Shown here: positions 21,995 through 33,763 of the stretch, in pieces | How positions within the stretch are numbered: position 1 is the first letter of the stretch | How the letters are laid out: each line of letters opens with the position of its first letter | Assembly (NCBI GenBank): GCA_018907035.1 | Contig: JACCIC010000176.1 | Span: 750,501 to 814,500, forward strand | DNA length: 64,000 nucleotides | Direction of reading: 5' to 3' | From: Sycobia sp. Sy_11 | Lineage: Eukaryota; Arthropoda; Insecta; Hymenoptera; Epichrysomallidae | The notes under the pieces: generated by a model | Seen by the model: the letters and a program-made list of their open reading frames with translations, nothing else | Told to the model about the DNA's origin: nothing | The model's database searches: none | Translations under genes and position numbers: made by a program

Positions 21995-22359
21995 CAAATT
22001 GCTCTCAAATTTCACATACAGGTTCTAAATTATCTTCGGAAGGACACAGGCTATGTTTTTTTATTGAAAATCATTTTCTTTCATCAATCAATTAAGTTAA
22101 CTGTCTTAGCAGCCAGTTTCATCAGCGGTTACTAGGTGGCATCTTGAATCACGAATATTAACTCAAAGTAGGCCGCTTAAACTATTAATATTAGGCCAGC
22201 TCAGTTGAATGGTTATATCTAACTTTGGGATGCGTATCCCAAAGAAGATGAGACGTTAGTCAGTATTCTCCTTTTTGTTCTTCAGGTTAACCTGACACTA
22301 CTCTGACACCTTGTGGATATCTTTTGATTTTTGTAAATTTTATTTTCTCTTATATGGGA

Positions 22360-22360
<1 letters not shown>
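21993..22360 (-). repeat. Dispersed repeat block, partners at 16.77, 41.66 and 47.59 kb
   Basis: 21,993-22,215 is the inverted partner of 16,767-16,995. The adjoining 22,196-22,300 matches 47,585-47,690 inverted, sharing AGTCAGTATT and GGTTAACCTGACACTA-like motifs. 22,288-22,360 matches 41,659-41,735 in direct orientation (GGATATCTTTTGATTTTTGT). Together these suggest a longer, mostly truncated interspersed element of unknown class. Confidence 0.55.
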
Positions 22361-22362
<2 letters not shown>

Positions 22363-22403
<41 letters not shown>

Positions 22404-22420
22404 CTCTCTCTTTCTCCGTC
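22363..22420. repeat. (CT)n microsatellite
   Basis: A CT run directly after the dispersed repeat. The copy at 41.66 kb is also followed by a CT run, so it may be part of the element. Confidence 0.9.
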
Positions 22421-22599
22421 TTCTCTTATAATTGTTGAATATAATTATCTTGTGAATCTTTTTCAGAGCAAAACTAAAAATGTTTATATACCATAATGAT
22501 ATTTGTACAAAATATTTTTCTAAAATATTTCGAATTAGAATAACAAAAATAAATTATGTAACGCAATTAAGTTCATTTTATATTAATCGCTGTAAATAA

Positions 22600-22850
22600 C
22601 ATCATGTGTAACTTACATAATATATATCTAAAACACTAAAAAATAATGATAAATAAATAGTTTTAATGAAAATGCAGTTTAATAAATTATTAAGATTTAA
22701 TTAATTATTATCAGATCATTTACAAATAGCCGAGTTTATTTTCACATCATTTTGACCACACGTGGATTCATAAAAAAGAATGAATTATCTTGATTTATCG
22801 ATGTTTTTAAGTGAACATTCTTCTGCTGTTTATTCTTAGCATTCATCATT
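22600..22850. repeat. Fragment of the long-hairpin family arm
   Basis: It contains AGCCGAGTTTATTTTCACAT, GTGGATTCATAAAAAAG and TTATCGATGTTTTTA, shared with the arms at 38.9, 40.1, 48.4 and 50.0 kb. There is no second arm here. Confidence 0.7.
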
Positions 22851-23018
22851 GCTCAAAAAGTAGGAATTAAGAAATTCCAAGGCCCGTTCATAATAAGGTT
22901 GAACTGTTTTTTATAGACCATTCAATTTGAAAAATTCATTTGAACATTTTATAGCTGATAAAAACATGCACAAAAATCATATGCATAAATTCTGTTCTAA
23001 GACTGTACTGTGCGATAA

Positions 23019-23291
23019 TTGTACATTTCTTACCGAGTACGGCAAGACTTTATTTACGAAACAAGAGGTTTGCGATCCGAGGCGAAGCCGATGGTTGTAA
23101 CGAGGTTCGTAAAAAAAAGTCTTTTTATACTATGTAAAGACTATATTTTTCCTCATGAGAACTGGAATCAAGCGGTGAACTTCTTACAGTTATTATACGG
23201 TAAAACTTTTACTGAAGTATATAAGAAGTTGCACTCATTATTAAGCAGATTAAAGTCTCTGATTACTGAAGGTATAGGATATTCATTGTAG
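23019..23291 (+). other. Orphan ORF, unknown
   Basis: A 90-codon frame (alternative start; no clear ATG context) ending in a TAG. The peptide includes LFILCKDYIFPHENWNQAV. I recognise no family, and no splice signals or neighbours support it. The composition is less AT-extreme than the flanks. It could be a remnant of an unidentified mobile element. Confidence 0.2.
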
Positions 23292-23606
23292 CATGCAAAC
23301 AGTAATCGTAGCCGTCGTGTGATTGTAGTATTTTGTATACCTACAGGTTTCTTGTTTGAAAAGTGGGTACTTAGAAGCTTCCTAAAATATTTTAAAATTA
23401 TTTTTATTCTGAGTCATTTCATTTTAATTTTCAAAATCAGAACATTTTTTTCAAAACAGTATTTTATATAATAAACTAATTTCAGAAAATTCTTTTTCAA
23501 TTTTTTATATGGTAGAATTATATGATCATTACAATTTTTGAATTATGATATTTATTACAGATTCTTTATTTATTACAGTCTTTCGAGCACGAAAGTAATT
23601 TAATAG

Positions 23607-23924
23607 TGTAGGATTTATGCCAACCTGAGCACCGTCGCCTACGAGTCGACGTGGTAAGGAGGGTAAATAATTCCAAACACGTTTCTAAGAACTTAGGTTT
23701 TATTAACGAGGAACAACAATACTGCCCTGTGTGTATGAACCTACGCTGAGGCTTGATCCGAGGAGAGTGAGTGCGTGCGGCCGCTGCCGCTCGCCTCGAT
23801 GCTCGTGCCCACCACCACGCAGTCGGGGGGTGGCCGCCGCCTGTACATACTCGCTATTGTTTGCGCCGCGTATCCGGCACATGCGCGTCGCCGCTACATC
23901 TTCACCTAGTGTACGGTCCCTACA
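23607..23924 (-). repeat. gypsy-2 3' LTR (318 bp)
   Basis: Starts TGTAGGATTT and ends CCCTACA on the plus strand. It aligns over its whole length with 33,446-33,763, with roughly 20 substitutions. Confidence 0.92.
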
Positions 23925-23938
23925 TCACTCCCCGTCCA
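23925..23938 (-). promoter_or_regulatory. gypsy-2 polypurine tract
   Basis: Minus-strand GGACGGGGAGTGA abuts the 3' LTR. Confidence 0.75.
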
Positions 23939-24151
23939 TTTTTGCGATTTTTCCATACGTGAAAAGTCGAAATCTACTTGTATGTCAAACAAAACAAAAA
24001 AAAAAATAAAGAAAACGATGGGAGTCTCCCTCCCTTGCTGTTCGCTGTTCGCGCTCATTTTCATTTACATTGCTTATAATCTATGCCTTAAAACTATGAC
24101 TCGCGTACCGCGCTGGTATTTTTTTCTTTTTTTTTTTTACTAATACTATCA

Positions 24152-25365
24152 GGTATGTGAATAAGTCTTTCCCGTTTTTTTTTCAAATTTTGAGCCTTTA
24201 TTGTGAAAAAATGGTTACAAATGAATTATTGAAAGTATTGGCCATCGCTAGCTACAACTTTTTTCCATCTTTCTGGCAACATACGAATCCCGTTGCGAAA
24301 AAATTCGACCGGTTTGGCCTCTATCCAGTCATCCACCCATTTTTTGGCTTCCTCGTAGGAATGGAAGTGCTGGTCAGCCAGGCCATGCGTCATCGATCTG
24401 AAGAGATGCTAATCAGACGGAGCAACGTCTGGACAATACGGCGGGTGTTGTCATGTTGCAAAATAATTTTGTCGTGCCTGTCGGAGTATTGTGGCCGTTT
24501 TTCTCGCAGTGCGCGGCTCAAACGCATCAATTGTCGTCGATAGACCTCGCCTGTGATCCTTTCATTCGGTTTCAGAAGCTCATAGTAAACCACACCTAGC
24601 TGGTCCCACTATATACAGAGCATGAGCTTGGCGCCATGAATATTTGGCTTGGCCGTCGATGATGATGCATGGCCGGGTAGTCCCCATGATTTTCTTCGCT
24701 TCGGATTATCGTAACCTATCCACTTTTCATCGCCAGTCACGATACGATGCAGAAAACCCTTTCTTTTATGTCGCTGAAGCAGCTGTTCGCAAGTGAAAAA
24801 ACGCCGTTCGACGTCTCTCAGCTTCAGTTGGTACGGCACCCAATTTCCTTGCTTTTGGATCATTCCCATGGCTTTCAAACGCTTGGAAATGGTTGTTCGG
24901 TCAACTCCCAATGCTTCAGCAAGTTCTTCTTGCGTTTGACAAGAATCTTCATCAAGCAAAGTCGCCAATTCTCGATCTTCAAAGATCTGCGACCGTCCGG
25001 AACGCTCCTTGTCTTCCACGTCGAAATCACCGCTTTTGAAGCGTCGAAACCATCCGCGAACACTTGAATCATCGACACAACCTTCTCCATAAGCCTCCTG
25101 AAGCAATCGATGCGTCTCGGCAGCAGATTTCTTCAAATTGAACCAATAAAGTGAAACTTCCCGCAAATGACGTCGACTCGGCTCAAATTTCGACATTTTC
25201 ACGATATCAAAAATTTATGATGCAAAAAAATTTTAACTAATGTGTTAGTATGGAATTGTTGACATATGAATAAGCTTTGATTATGACATATGTAACCATT
25301 GAATACTCGCACAGTATTGGTGGCGCCATCTCTTACAAAAAACGGGAAAGACTTATTCACACTCC
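24152..25365 (-). mobile_element. Mariner (Mos1-like) copy inserted in gypsy-2
   Basis: A 1,214-bp element with inverted ends GGTATGTGAATAAG... and ...CTTATTCACACTCC. The right flank is TA; the left is CA where TA is expected. The minus-strand transposase starts MSKFEPSRRHLREVSLYWF (25,196) and keeps VTGDEKW, but a TAG interrupts it near 24,610. About 70 bp between the HDN and SDYH aspartates are deleted, collapsing the DD34D spacing. It is almost identical elsewhere to the copy at 56.5 kb. Confidence 0.92.
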
Positions 25366-25370
25366 TAATA

Positions 25371-25480
25371 ACTTACATATTGTACATTGCTTCGCTAGCT
25401 TACATATTATACATTGCTTTGCTCGCTTACATGTTATACATTGCTTTGCTCACTTACATCTAAATTATACTACGCTCGCT
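25371..25480. repeat. 27-bp minisatellite, about 4 units
   Basis: Units of the form CTTACATATTATACATTGCT plus TTGCTCG repeat three to four times beside the mariner right end, inside gypsy-2. Confidence 0.85.
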
Positions 25481-27190
25481 GGACAGTTACACTATTTTCC
25501 GCAATCTCTACCCTCGCCCCTTCATGGCTGAGTCGCCGTGTCAAATGTGCGGATACACTGACCTTGCAGTTCTTTAGGTGCGCATAAAAACTCCGGTTAA
25601 ACCGTGCCATATTCGCTATAAATCGCTCACTAATTGGTCGCATTTTCCTTTTTCCAAGTTTGTTGGTGATGCTCACCTTTTGGATCCCTCTTTAACTCAG
25701 GTTCACGAGCAAATTGTCTGTGTTGGCGAAATAATTCATGCTCATTGACCGTAGATCAGCACAGCTGTCAAAATGGAAGTTATCGGGAACTGCTATGCCG
25801 CACATGCTGATTTCTTCCAACACTGTGGAGCTCGCGATGATAGCGAGAATCGACTCCTCCGCGTACGGGTTGTTGTCGATGCGCAGTACTTTTAGCGTCC
25901 GCAATTCTTTAAGGACCGGCCACGCGTAGCCGTTATCCAGTGACATAGTCTGCGTCTCGGAATACGCGAAACTAAACGCTTGGGGAGAACATTCTCCCCA
26001 GAATAGACTGCCCGAAAACCTGGCTGATGTGCGTGCCCTTATCCAACCACGTGCAGTTATCGAAGTTAATCTTTACTAACGTTTGGTTCGATCTTACATA
26101 GTGGATGATCGATCGTACGTACACTTTGGTGCAGTTCACCAGTTCGAGGCACCGGAGATACGGGAAGTGTTCAACGGTGAGGCTGACCGCTTCATAGTGC
26201 ACGTTGTTCAGCACTGTCAGGCGGTCGACTCCTTCCACACGAAGGAATTTGTCAAAGGTGTCTCTCACTGGGCCCAAGACTAGGCTGTTCGCCTTATATG
26301 ACCCCGAAATGAGCCTGACCACTTCGACGGTTACCTCCGTGTCGGAAACGTCTATACACTCCATGTGGAGCTTTCTCCCTGGTGCGCGTTTGCTCTGCGC
26401 TCTCAGTACTCTTTCTACGACGTTAACATCTATTTCAACGTTGGGAGCCTCGAAACTCAGCGATTTGAGCTTGAATCGCGACACGTCTTCGATCATTCTC
26501 GTAACCGCGACTGCTCCCGGGTACCGCTGGTTTGATACCTCAAACTGAGCGCTAAGCCGCATAAACTGACTGGAGTAATCCAGTGCGTGGTACAGATTAG
26601 TAAAATCTGTCGCTGATAACGTCTCGGTGATTCTTTCCAGTACTTCGATGCATCCAAGCATCTGCTGCACTACTGGGTGCAGCGGTGGAGCGTGAAGAAA
26701 TTCTAACCTATCTTCGGCTTCCGCCTCGCATATAGTTGGCTTGACTCTTAACGCGCTCGGGAGTCCCTGCCGGTATTGCCATTTTAAATCCGATAAGCAA
26801 GATCTGGCTTGCAGGCGGCACGACGTCTCCAAGCTCGCGGTGTAGAGCGTGGTGGTCGTAGTGCGGCCGTTTGTAAAGACTTTCTCCACGCGCACGTCAT
26901 GGAATCCCTCGTGCGTCAAGAAGTCAGCAACTTTCTTTTTAGTAGTAGCTACCCTAATATTGTACAAAAAGAATCTGAGGGCGGATTTGCCGTTTATCAC
27001 CAGTCGCGGGTGAACGTACTCGTGGTCGAACCTCTCTTTGGATAGCGTCCGAAGCATTCCTTTCCGCATCTGACGCGCTTCGTTTTCATACTTTTGTATG
27101 AACTGTCTTTTATAGTTCTCGAGTTCGATCATGGCTAGCTTGCCGCTTAGGCGGAGCTGCCCGCGGGGTAGGCTTTCCAGAAGCCTTTCA
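25470..27190 (-). pseudogene. gypsy-2 ORF3: RRM-like plus leucine-rich-repeat-like protein
   Basis: The main frame is 25,972-27,132 (386 residues from MIELENYKRQF). An open frame extends about 17 codons upstream of that Met. Residues about 51-122 have the order of an RRM fold, with beta-like FFLYNI, a helix, VRVEKVF, a TTTTTLYTAS strand and a helix. From about residue 220 Leu-rich periodic segments appear (LKSLSF, NSLVLG, LRCLELVNCTKV and LVKINFDNCTWL). After a frameshift the LRR pattern continues at 25,692-25,946 (LKELRTLKVLRIDNNPY) and perhaps 25,470-25,676. It occupies the place where some gypsy elements carry env, but I see no signal peptide, fusion peptide or membrane segment. RRM followed by LRR is the arrangement of NXF/TAP mRNA export factors. 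The link is my inference; the fold calls are by eye. Confidence 0.55.
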
Positions 27191-27293
27191 ACAGCTTGGA
27201 GCAGGCTCGGAAACTTGCCATAGCGGCATATCCATGGGCTCCTTCACCTGAAAAACGAACGCGTTTTTGTTGGTTATTATGAGTCGCACTTTG

Positions 27294-28594
27294 CTACCAG
27301 TTCGCCGATTCGCGCGAGCTGTCGTGGGTCGAACGAGGGTTTCTTCGCAAAATATTCGGGCAATGCTTAATCCGTCTCCCGCCATTGCATAGTTGCGGAA
27401 TAAGGTACTTCCCGGTGCTATTGGATCTCGTAGTGTTTGAGTTTGCGCTGCTCATAGAACTACCCACTTCGGGTTGCTGCGGGCTGCCCCTGAGGATGCT
27501 CCGCGGTCTTACTACCCGGCCGACGTCTTCGTCGTCGTCGCATATTTCGCCTGACTCGCGGTCGATCACGATGTCATCGCTAGATTGCTCATGATTGCGT
27601 TTTCGCGTCGAGTCGCATAGCTCGCTCTGCGGCGGTAATGCGGGCTCGAGATATCCGTCGTCGTCGCTTTCGCAGTCTATCTCTTCGTTGAGATAGTGTG
27701 CTGGTTTCACGCGTTCTATCGATATGGTTTTCTCGTGTCCGTTCACATTAATGCGCATGTTTTTCCGCCCGCGTCGCGCTTGATTACGCGATGCGGTCCT
27801 GAATATGGTCGGCAGAGCGTCGGACGACTCGGGTTCGTCTGTAGGAACACGTGCGTACATTTGTTCATCTCCTTGTAGACGAACAGTCTCCTCGCGCTCT
27901 TGTAGTCTACCTTAACAGGTTGCACACGGCGCATTTGCTCTTTAAGATTACGTAGAAAGGCGCTGTCATCCGGTTCGACGTCTTCATCGAGGAAGAACGC
28001 CCCGAGTATTTTTAGCGTGGTGCCGTACAAATATTCCGCTGGGCTAGCCCCTGCGTCGGATTGTACATGCGTACGTAACCCTAGTATTACCGTCGGCAGT
28101 ATCTTCGGCCAGTCCAAGTTATCCGCTTGGCACATCATTGCGGCTTTTAGATCGCGGTGCTATCGCTCAACGATGCCGCTCGCCGCCAGATGATACGACG
28201 TGGTGCGTATTCGTTTACAACCTGAGAAATTCATAAGTTCTTCGAATCACCGCGACTCGAATTGATGGCCCTGATCAGTTGTGACGACTTCGGGTGCTCC
28301 GTACCGCGCTACCCAGTGCTGCATTATTGTTTCTGCTATGGCACTCGCGATGATGTCGACTAGAGGCACTGCCTCTGGCCACCGGGAGTACCGATCGATC
28401 ATAGTTAGTATGTACTGGTAATCATTTCGCGCTGTTAGCGGACCGACTATATCGACGTGGATATGCTGGAAACGCGCGTCGGGTGCCATGAACTGATCCG
28501 GTCGCGGTTTGTTGTGTCGCGCTACCTTCGCCAGCTGACATTCGATGCATTCCTTGCATTTTTTAAAAATATCACGACCCATGTCTGGCCACAC
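27294..28594 (-). pseudogene. pol: gypsy-2 integrase and pol tail
   Basis: 28,247-28,594 carries the zinc-binding end (CKECIECQLAKV) and DDE core (HVDIVGPLTARNDY and VTTDQGHQFES). A stop follows, and the third-acid segment GIVER is broken by a TAG near 28,165. 27,743-28,138 continues the C-terminal domain (LPTVILGLRTHVQSDAGASP, then YSGPHRVIKRD). An acidic tail with RRIKHCPNILRR (27,294-27,860) resembles the end of many Ty3/gypsy pol proteins. Frames shift at least three times. Confidence 0.88.
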
Positions 28595-30557
28595 GTACTG
28601 CTGCCTAATGAGCGTGTCTGTGACTTTTCCACTCGGATGCGAACTGTTGTGGAATAGCTTAAACGCGTAGGATTTTAGAGAGCTCAGGGTCAGAGTCCTG
28701 TTCGGCTGCTAGTTCTTTGGCGTCGAACAGCGTCGGAAGTCGAAACGCATTTACATTATCGCGGACCGCGCTTACGTCGTCCCCCGTCTGATTGTATTCG
28801 TTGCTCCAATTGAACATACTCGGAATACGAAACGACTCGATTCGCGACAGTGCATCTGCCTCTACATTCTCACTCCCGGCTCAATACACTATCCTAGCGT
28901 TGAATTGCGCGATGTAGTTAAGCTGCCGGCAACGGAGAGCCGGGGCTTTGTCCTGATTCTGTACCATGATGTACATCAGTGGCTTATGGTCTGTGACGAT
29001 ATCGAATTCGCGCCCTTCCAGATAATAGAAGAATTTCTGCACCGCGTAGTATATCACGGTGAGCTCGCGGTCGATTGTTGAATATTTTTTCTGCGCGTTA
29101 TTAAACTTCTTCGAGTAGAAGGCTATTGGTCGCCATTTGCCGTCGCGCTTCTGTTCGAGTGCGGCGCCCATCGCGACGTTGGATGCGTCGGTGACTAGAC
29201 ATATTTCCGCATTTTCGTCGGGGAATTCAATCTCTGCTATGTCTAGGACCGACTGTTTACATTTCTCGAATACTTCGTCCGCCGCGGGTGCCCATTGTAT
29301 GACGCGATTGTCTTTTTTTTCGCTTCTATCAAGAACTTGCTGAGTGGTTCTTGCAGTTCAGCCGCATGCGGAATACATCCTCTGTAAAAATTAATTAGGC
29401 CCAGGAACCCACGTAGGTCCTGGATCGTTTTCGATTTGGGGTAATTCCTCACCGCTTCCAACTTCTCCAGTGTTGGTTTAAAACCCTGTTCATTGACGGT
29501 GGGCCCGAGGAATTCTACCTCAACCTGTCCGAACCGGCATTTATCGACGTTTAACCGTAGCGCGTACTTTTCCAGTTTCGTTAGAACCTTCTCAATGTCG
29601 CGCTTGTGTTCCTTCTCGTTGTCTAACGCAATGAGTATATCGTCCAAGAAGACGAACGCGTACTTCAGGCCTCCCAGCGCGCTGTTGATGTAGCGCTGAA
29701 AGGTATACCCCGCGTTCCTCAGTCCGAACGTCATTACGTTGTACTCGAAAAGGCCGAACGATGTGATAACAGCTGTCTTTTCGCGGTTCTCCTTCGCGAG
29801 ATCTGGTGGTACGCTGCATGCAGGTCGAGTTTAGTAAAGATCTTTTTTCCGGCTAGGAAATTCGGAAAGTCCTGGATGTGCGGAATGGGGTATTTGTCGG
29901 CCACGGTCACGCTATTTAGGCGTCTGTAGTCGCCACAGATCCTCCATTCCCTGTCCTTTTTGGGAACCATGTGAATAGGACTGGCCCATGGCCTCTTCGA
30001 CGGGCTGACTATACCCTTATTTAGCATCTCGTCGAACTGGCTTTTCGCAGCGCGTAATTTCTCCGGCGCTAGCCTGCGCGCGCGTTGGCTAACAGGGGGA
30101 CCCGTTGGTTGAATATAGTGAAACACGCCGCGCTCCTTTCGCTCGGAGTCTTGTTCTAGGCCCATTACTTTGGGGAACTTGGCGGTAATTGCTGCGTACG
30201 CGTTCGCAGAGTCTACCGCGTGAACAGTGACATTTACTACCACATTCGACGTGCATTTTACTAACGTTCCGGTAGGCTGATGTGTTAGAGTCCGTAGCTT
30301 GAGGTCGGGAATCAGATGGAATTCGCACAAGAAGTCGCTTCCAATGATAGGACACTCGACGTTGGCGACCACGAACTTCGATGACATCGTCCACCCGAAA
30401 CCGAACTCAACTCCAGCTTCTCTATCCTGTACGGCTCTATAGTTGACCCGTTCGCGGCGTACAGCTTGAACTTTCTCGCCCGCGTGTCCTGCTCGTGCGA
30501 GCGAGGTACAACCAATATTTCAGCGCCCGAGTCGATGAGAAATCTACTTTTTGACAC
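28595..30557 (-). pseudogene. pol: gypsy-2 protease, reverse transcriptase and RNase H
   Basis: 30,312-30,557 holds the protease motif FLIDSGAEILVVP. 29,734-30,387 continues with RT N-terminal blocks (WASPIHMVPKKDREWRICGD). 29,243-29,734 has the catalytic FVFLDDILIA and FLGLINFYRG. 28,881-29,171 is RNase H (MGAALEQKRDGKWRPIAFYS and IVTDHKPLMYI). The pieces are in different frames, so the gene is broken. Motif order and wording fit Ty3/gypsy. Confidence 0.92.
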
Positions 30558-30639
30558 GTAGTCTTTGACGTTGAGACGCGACGAATAGGTTAGCGCCGGG
30601 GGCGTCTCTTGCCAGCGCTACCTAATCGTTTCCCGACTT

Positions 30640-31831
30640 GCTGTTTTGCGCCGAGTAATCCGCGTGCTTTTTACCCTGTGGGTCGCACGTGCGGGCTTGA
30701 GAGCCGTACTCGTAGTACGCGTTACATGCTGCGACTAGTACTCGATATCCGCTGAGGTCTTGGGCTAACTATTCGTTCGCTCGGTGCGCTTGTAGCTTCG
30801 ATGTTCCTGAGTCGTACTTCACGCGTGAGCCTCTCGATTTTCTCGTACGCGCGTTCGAGTTCGCTCGTGGTGTCGCTTGCGTTTTTCGAATCGTCTTTGT
30901 ACGAGTACGTTGCGTCCTCGCACCTTTGAGCGATATCGAACACTTTGTCTGCGTGGGCCGCTGCACGCTCGTTCTCGACGTTTACTATCTGTATCTGTAT
31001 TTGCGCGGGGAGGTGGGACCTCCAGAACAGCATCACGGTGTTCGCGTGGATCTGGTCGCCGGCCAGCCTAGTCATCTCCGCCAGAAGCTCGCTCGGACGT
31101 TTGTCGTGCACGGTGGTCTCGCGAAACATGCCTTCCATGCACTTTTCAATAGACATGGAGTAACGCGCAATAATTTCACGTTTCAGCGCGTTGTATTGCT
31201 CTTCCTGGGGAAGGGCCGGTAAACACTCAAAAAGCGTATCGACTACCTCGGGCGCGATGTGCGTTATGAGTGAGTCGACTTTCTCGGCGTCGTCGGCGAT
31301 GCGGAAAATCTGTAACATTCTCTCGAAGGACTGGAACCAACCCTCGTAGTCGGTCGTCCTGAACCGTGGGAGACAAAAATCTCGCGGCCGCGTGCTCAGT
31401 TGGGCTATGTTCGCAATCGCGGGGAGGTTGACCTCGTCATGGGGTCGCGTACTGTCCACGCCCTGATTACCGTCGCGTATAGATTCTGCCTGACCGCTTA
31501 GCTGAGCCGCGTTATCCACGGTCGTTCTTTGCATGTGCTCGCTCATCGTGGAGACCCTCTAGTGAAGCGCAGCGTTGTCGGCTTCAATCTCGTCAAACCG
31601 CTTGTGCATCTGACTACAAAGATCCAATAGCTCTCGGGCTTCCGACCGCTCGAGATTTTGATTCGCAGTGTCTTTTTTGGGCGAGTGTATCATCGCGATG
31701 GTGGGAGGGTTTTCGTCCATGGTGTAAACGGTGCCCCTTCGCGTTTTGCCCACGCTGCCCTCCTCGGTCGATCCAGTCGCACCAACACTTTCGGCGATCT
31801 GCCGTTTTTTATCACTTTCTGAAGTGCTCAT
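30640..31831 (-). pseudogene. gag: gypsy-2 gag
   Basis: The likely start is MSTSESDKKRQ at 31,831. An in-frame TAG at 31,559-31,561 interrupts a coiled-coil-like N-terminus, after which the same frame runs to 30,722. The core shows LPRFRTTDYEGWFQSFERML and WRSHLPAQIQIQIV, the typical capsid region of insect Ty3/gypsy gags. A CNAYYEYGSQARTC motif, an atypical nucleocapsid knuckle, follows at once in a shifted frame. Confidence 0.85.
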
Positions 31832-33445
31832 AGAGCCCGGCTTACAGTGCCGCCGGGTATGCGCAGATACCTGCAATGGCCTACTAGGATAGAGCCGCTA
31901 TCCTACCTATGGAAGTGTGCACGTCTCTTCGCCGAAGAAAAGAAACAATGCTTTGACTCTACTCCGCTCGTGGGATGCTCGGCTCGCGTTGTGTACCCGA
32001 TGCCGCTCAAGCAGAATTCCGTCACTTGTCTGTGCTGCTAAGGTAGCGCAGGGGTCCGCGGCTCCCGCGTGCGGGTTTCGCCAGGTGCGGCCGGTGCGAC
32101 GACAGGTGCGTATCAACGGGCACGTAGACCTGTCTGACCGACGCGTGGCTCTGCAGCTGAGCGATGCCAATCGGTTAAAAACTCGATTCACCCTGCGTTC
32201 CAGTAAACTGGAACTTCGCCATAAGGCGTGTACTCTATTTATATAAGACGAGTGCCGACGTGCTTGCTCGGCGCAATAGTGTTACTGCACTCTGTGTTAA
32301 ATTCTGCAGCGGGGTGTATTCGCGATGTGCGATTACGACCTCCCTAGCACCAGTTGCACGCGGCGGGGTTACGCGATTGCTCTTCTGAGTCTGGCGTTCT
32401 CGCCTGCCCGCTTTCATGCGACAATCCCAGTCCCAAGCTGAGCTTGCACCCTATGCAGGCTGTGATGTCGTAGTTACAGGGAACTAGAAGGCCAGATCTC
32501 CTTCCTAAAAGAACACAAACTCTCTTTTTTTGTTCCCGACGGTGCAACCGCCGTTTAGTTAGGCGTCGTTGTTACCGACCGTGCCACTGTCCGACTTTCG
32601 TATCGGTAATTCATCATACCGCGGAACGGAAATCAAGCGCCATTTGCTTTCGCGAGAGGCGCTGAACGTTACGCCCCTTTTTCTTAGAAGCGCCGACTGT
32701 TACGCTCCTCTTTCGCGGAAATGCAAGTTCGCGTCTATTCGCGGAATCGCGTACACACTGTTACCTTATACAATAACTTAACTTACGCGAATTTGCGCCA
32801 TCGCTGCTGATCTCTGCAACCGCCTGTATTTCGCTGTCTCACTGGAACTGCCGTGGACGAAGTTGTACTGCAATAGCTGCCCTCTCGTTGCTGCCCGCTG
32901 CAGTGAAGGTGCACGTACTTGCCCTTTTGCTGTCTTGCTGCAATGCTAGAGCGCGTAGGTGCGCCGGTGAACGCCTTGCACCGAGCCGTCGCTGTGCGGG
33001 GGTGTGCGCCCACACGCCGCCTGTTTAGCGCGCCTGCGCCACCGCTGATGCCGCTGCCGTGCGCGGGGGTGCGTGTCCACGCCGCTGCTTTTGTTGCTGC
33101 TGGGGCAAACGCGTGCTCGCGCCGCCGCCGCCGCTGCCGCTTCGTGAAGCTGCCGATCGCGCCTCGTGCTCTCCAATGCACGTGCGCGTCCTCCGCCTTG
33201 CTGCACTGCAGTGTGGTTGCAATTCACCGCCTTTGTTCGCTACACGTCCTCGTGTTGCGTGCTTTCCATGCTGGTGCTGAGTTTTACCTTACGGTATCGC
33301 GCCGCTGGAAAACTCGAAAGAAAATTAGCTACTCTCCTCTAATTTACACCTGTTGATGAAGTTCTTTGGACTGCTCGACGATTTCCTCTGAGCGCGTCCT
33401 TTGTTCGGACGTCGCGCCACGTTTTTTCACAGTGGGGGTCACTAG
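31832..33445 (-). other. gypsy-2 leader and primer-site region
   Basis: A GC-rich leader of about 1.6 kb. The ORFs here overlap on both strands and look compositional. Next to the 5' LTR the minus strand reads CTAGTGACCCCCACTGTG, the probable primer-binding site; I could not assign the tRNA. Confidence 0.6.
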
Positions 33446-33763
33446 TGTAGGATTTGTGCCAACCTGAGCACGGTCGCCTACGAGTCGACGTGGTAAGGAG
33501 GGTAAATAATTCCAAACACGTTTTTAAGAACTTAGGTTTTATTAACGAGGTACAACAATACTGCCCTGCTAGTATGAACCTATGCTAAGTCTTGATCCGA
33601 GGAGATTGAGTGCGTGCGGCCGCTGTCGTTCGCCTCGATGCTCGTGGCCCCCACTACGCAGTCGGGGAGTGGCCGCCGCCTGTACATACTCGCTATTGTT
33701 TGCGCCGCGTATCCGGCGCATGCGCGTCGCCGCTACATCTTAACGTAGTGTACGGTCCTTACA
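33446..33763 (-). repeat. gypsy-2 5' LTR (318 bp)
   Basis: Partner of 23,607-23,924. Ends TGTAGGATTT and CCTTACA. Confidence 0.92.

Larger units (their letters stand above)
23607..33763 (-). mobile_element. gypsy-2: older Ty3/gypsy element with a third ORF and a nested mariner
   Basis: A 10.16-kb element bounded by two 318-bp LTRs about 7 percent diverged by eye. Minus-strand order: 5' LTR, leader of about 1.6 kb, gag, protease, RT, RNase H, integrase, a pol tail, then an extra ORF of about 500 codons (25.5-27.2 kb), then a mariner insertion, polypurine tract and 3' LTR. Multiple stops and frameshifts make it non-functional. No clean target duplication was found at the outer edges. Confidence 0.9.

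Noticed and set aside
25692..27132. ORF3 of gypsy-2 as an env glycoprotein
   Set aside because: No signal peptide, cleavage site, fusion-peptide-like or transmembrane segment; the Leu pattern fits LRRs better.
32783..33356. Ala- and Arg-rich ORFs on both strands
   Set aside because: They fall in the GC-rich leader of gypsy-2, overlap on opposite strands and have no recognisable domain.
23607..33763. Assigning gypsy-2 to the BEL/Pao group
   Set aside because: Domain order, RT wording (FLDD, GDYRRLN-like) and protease type fit Ty3/gypsy; no BEL-specific features seen.
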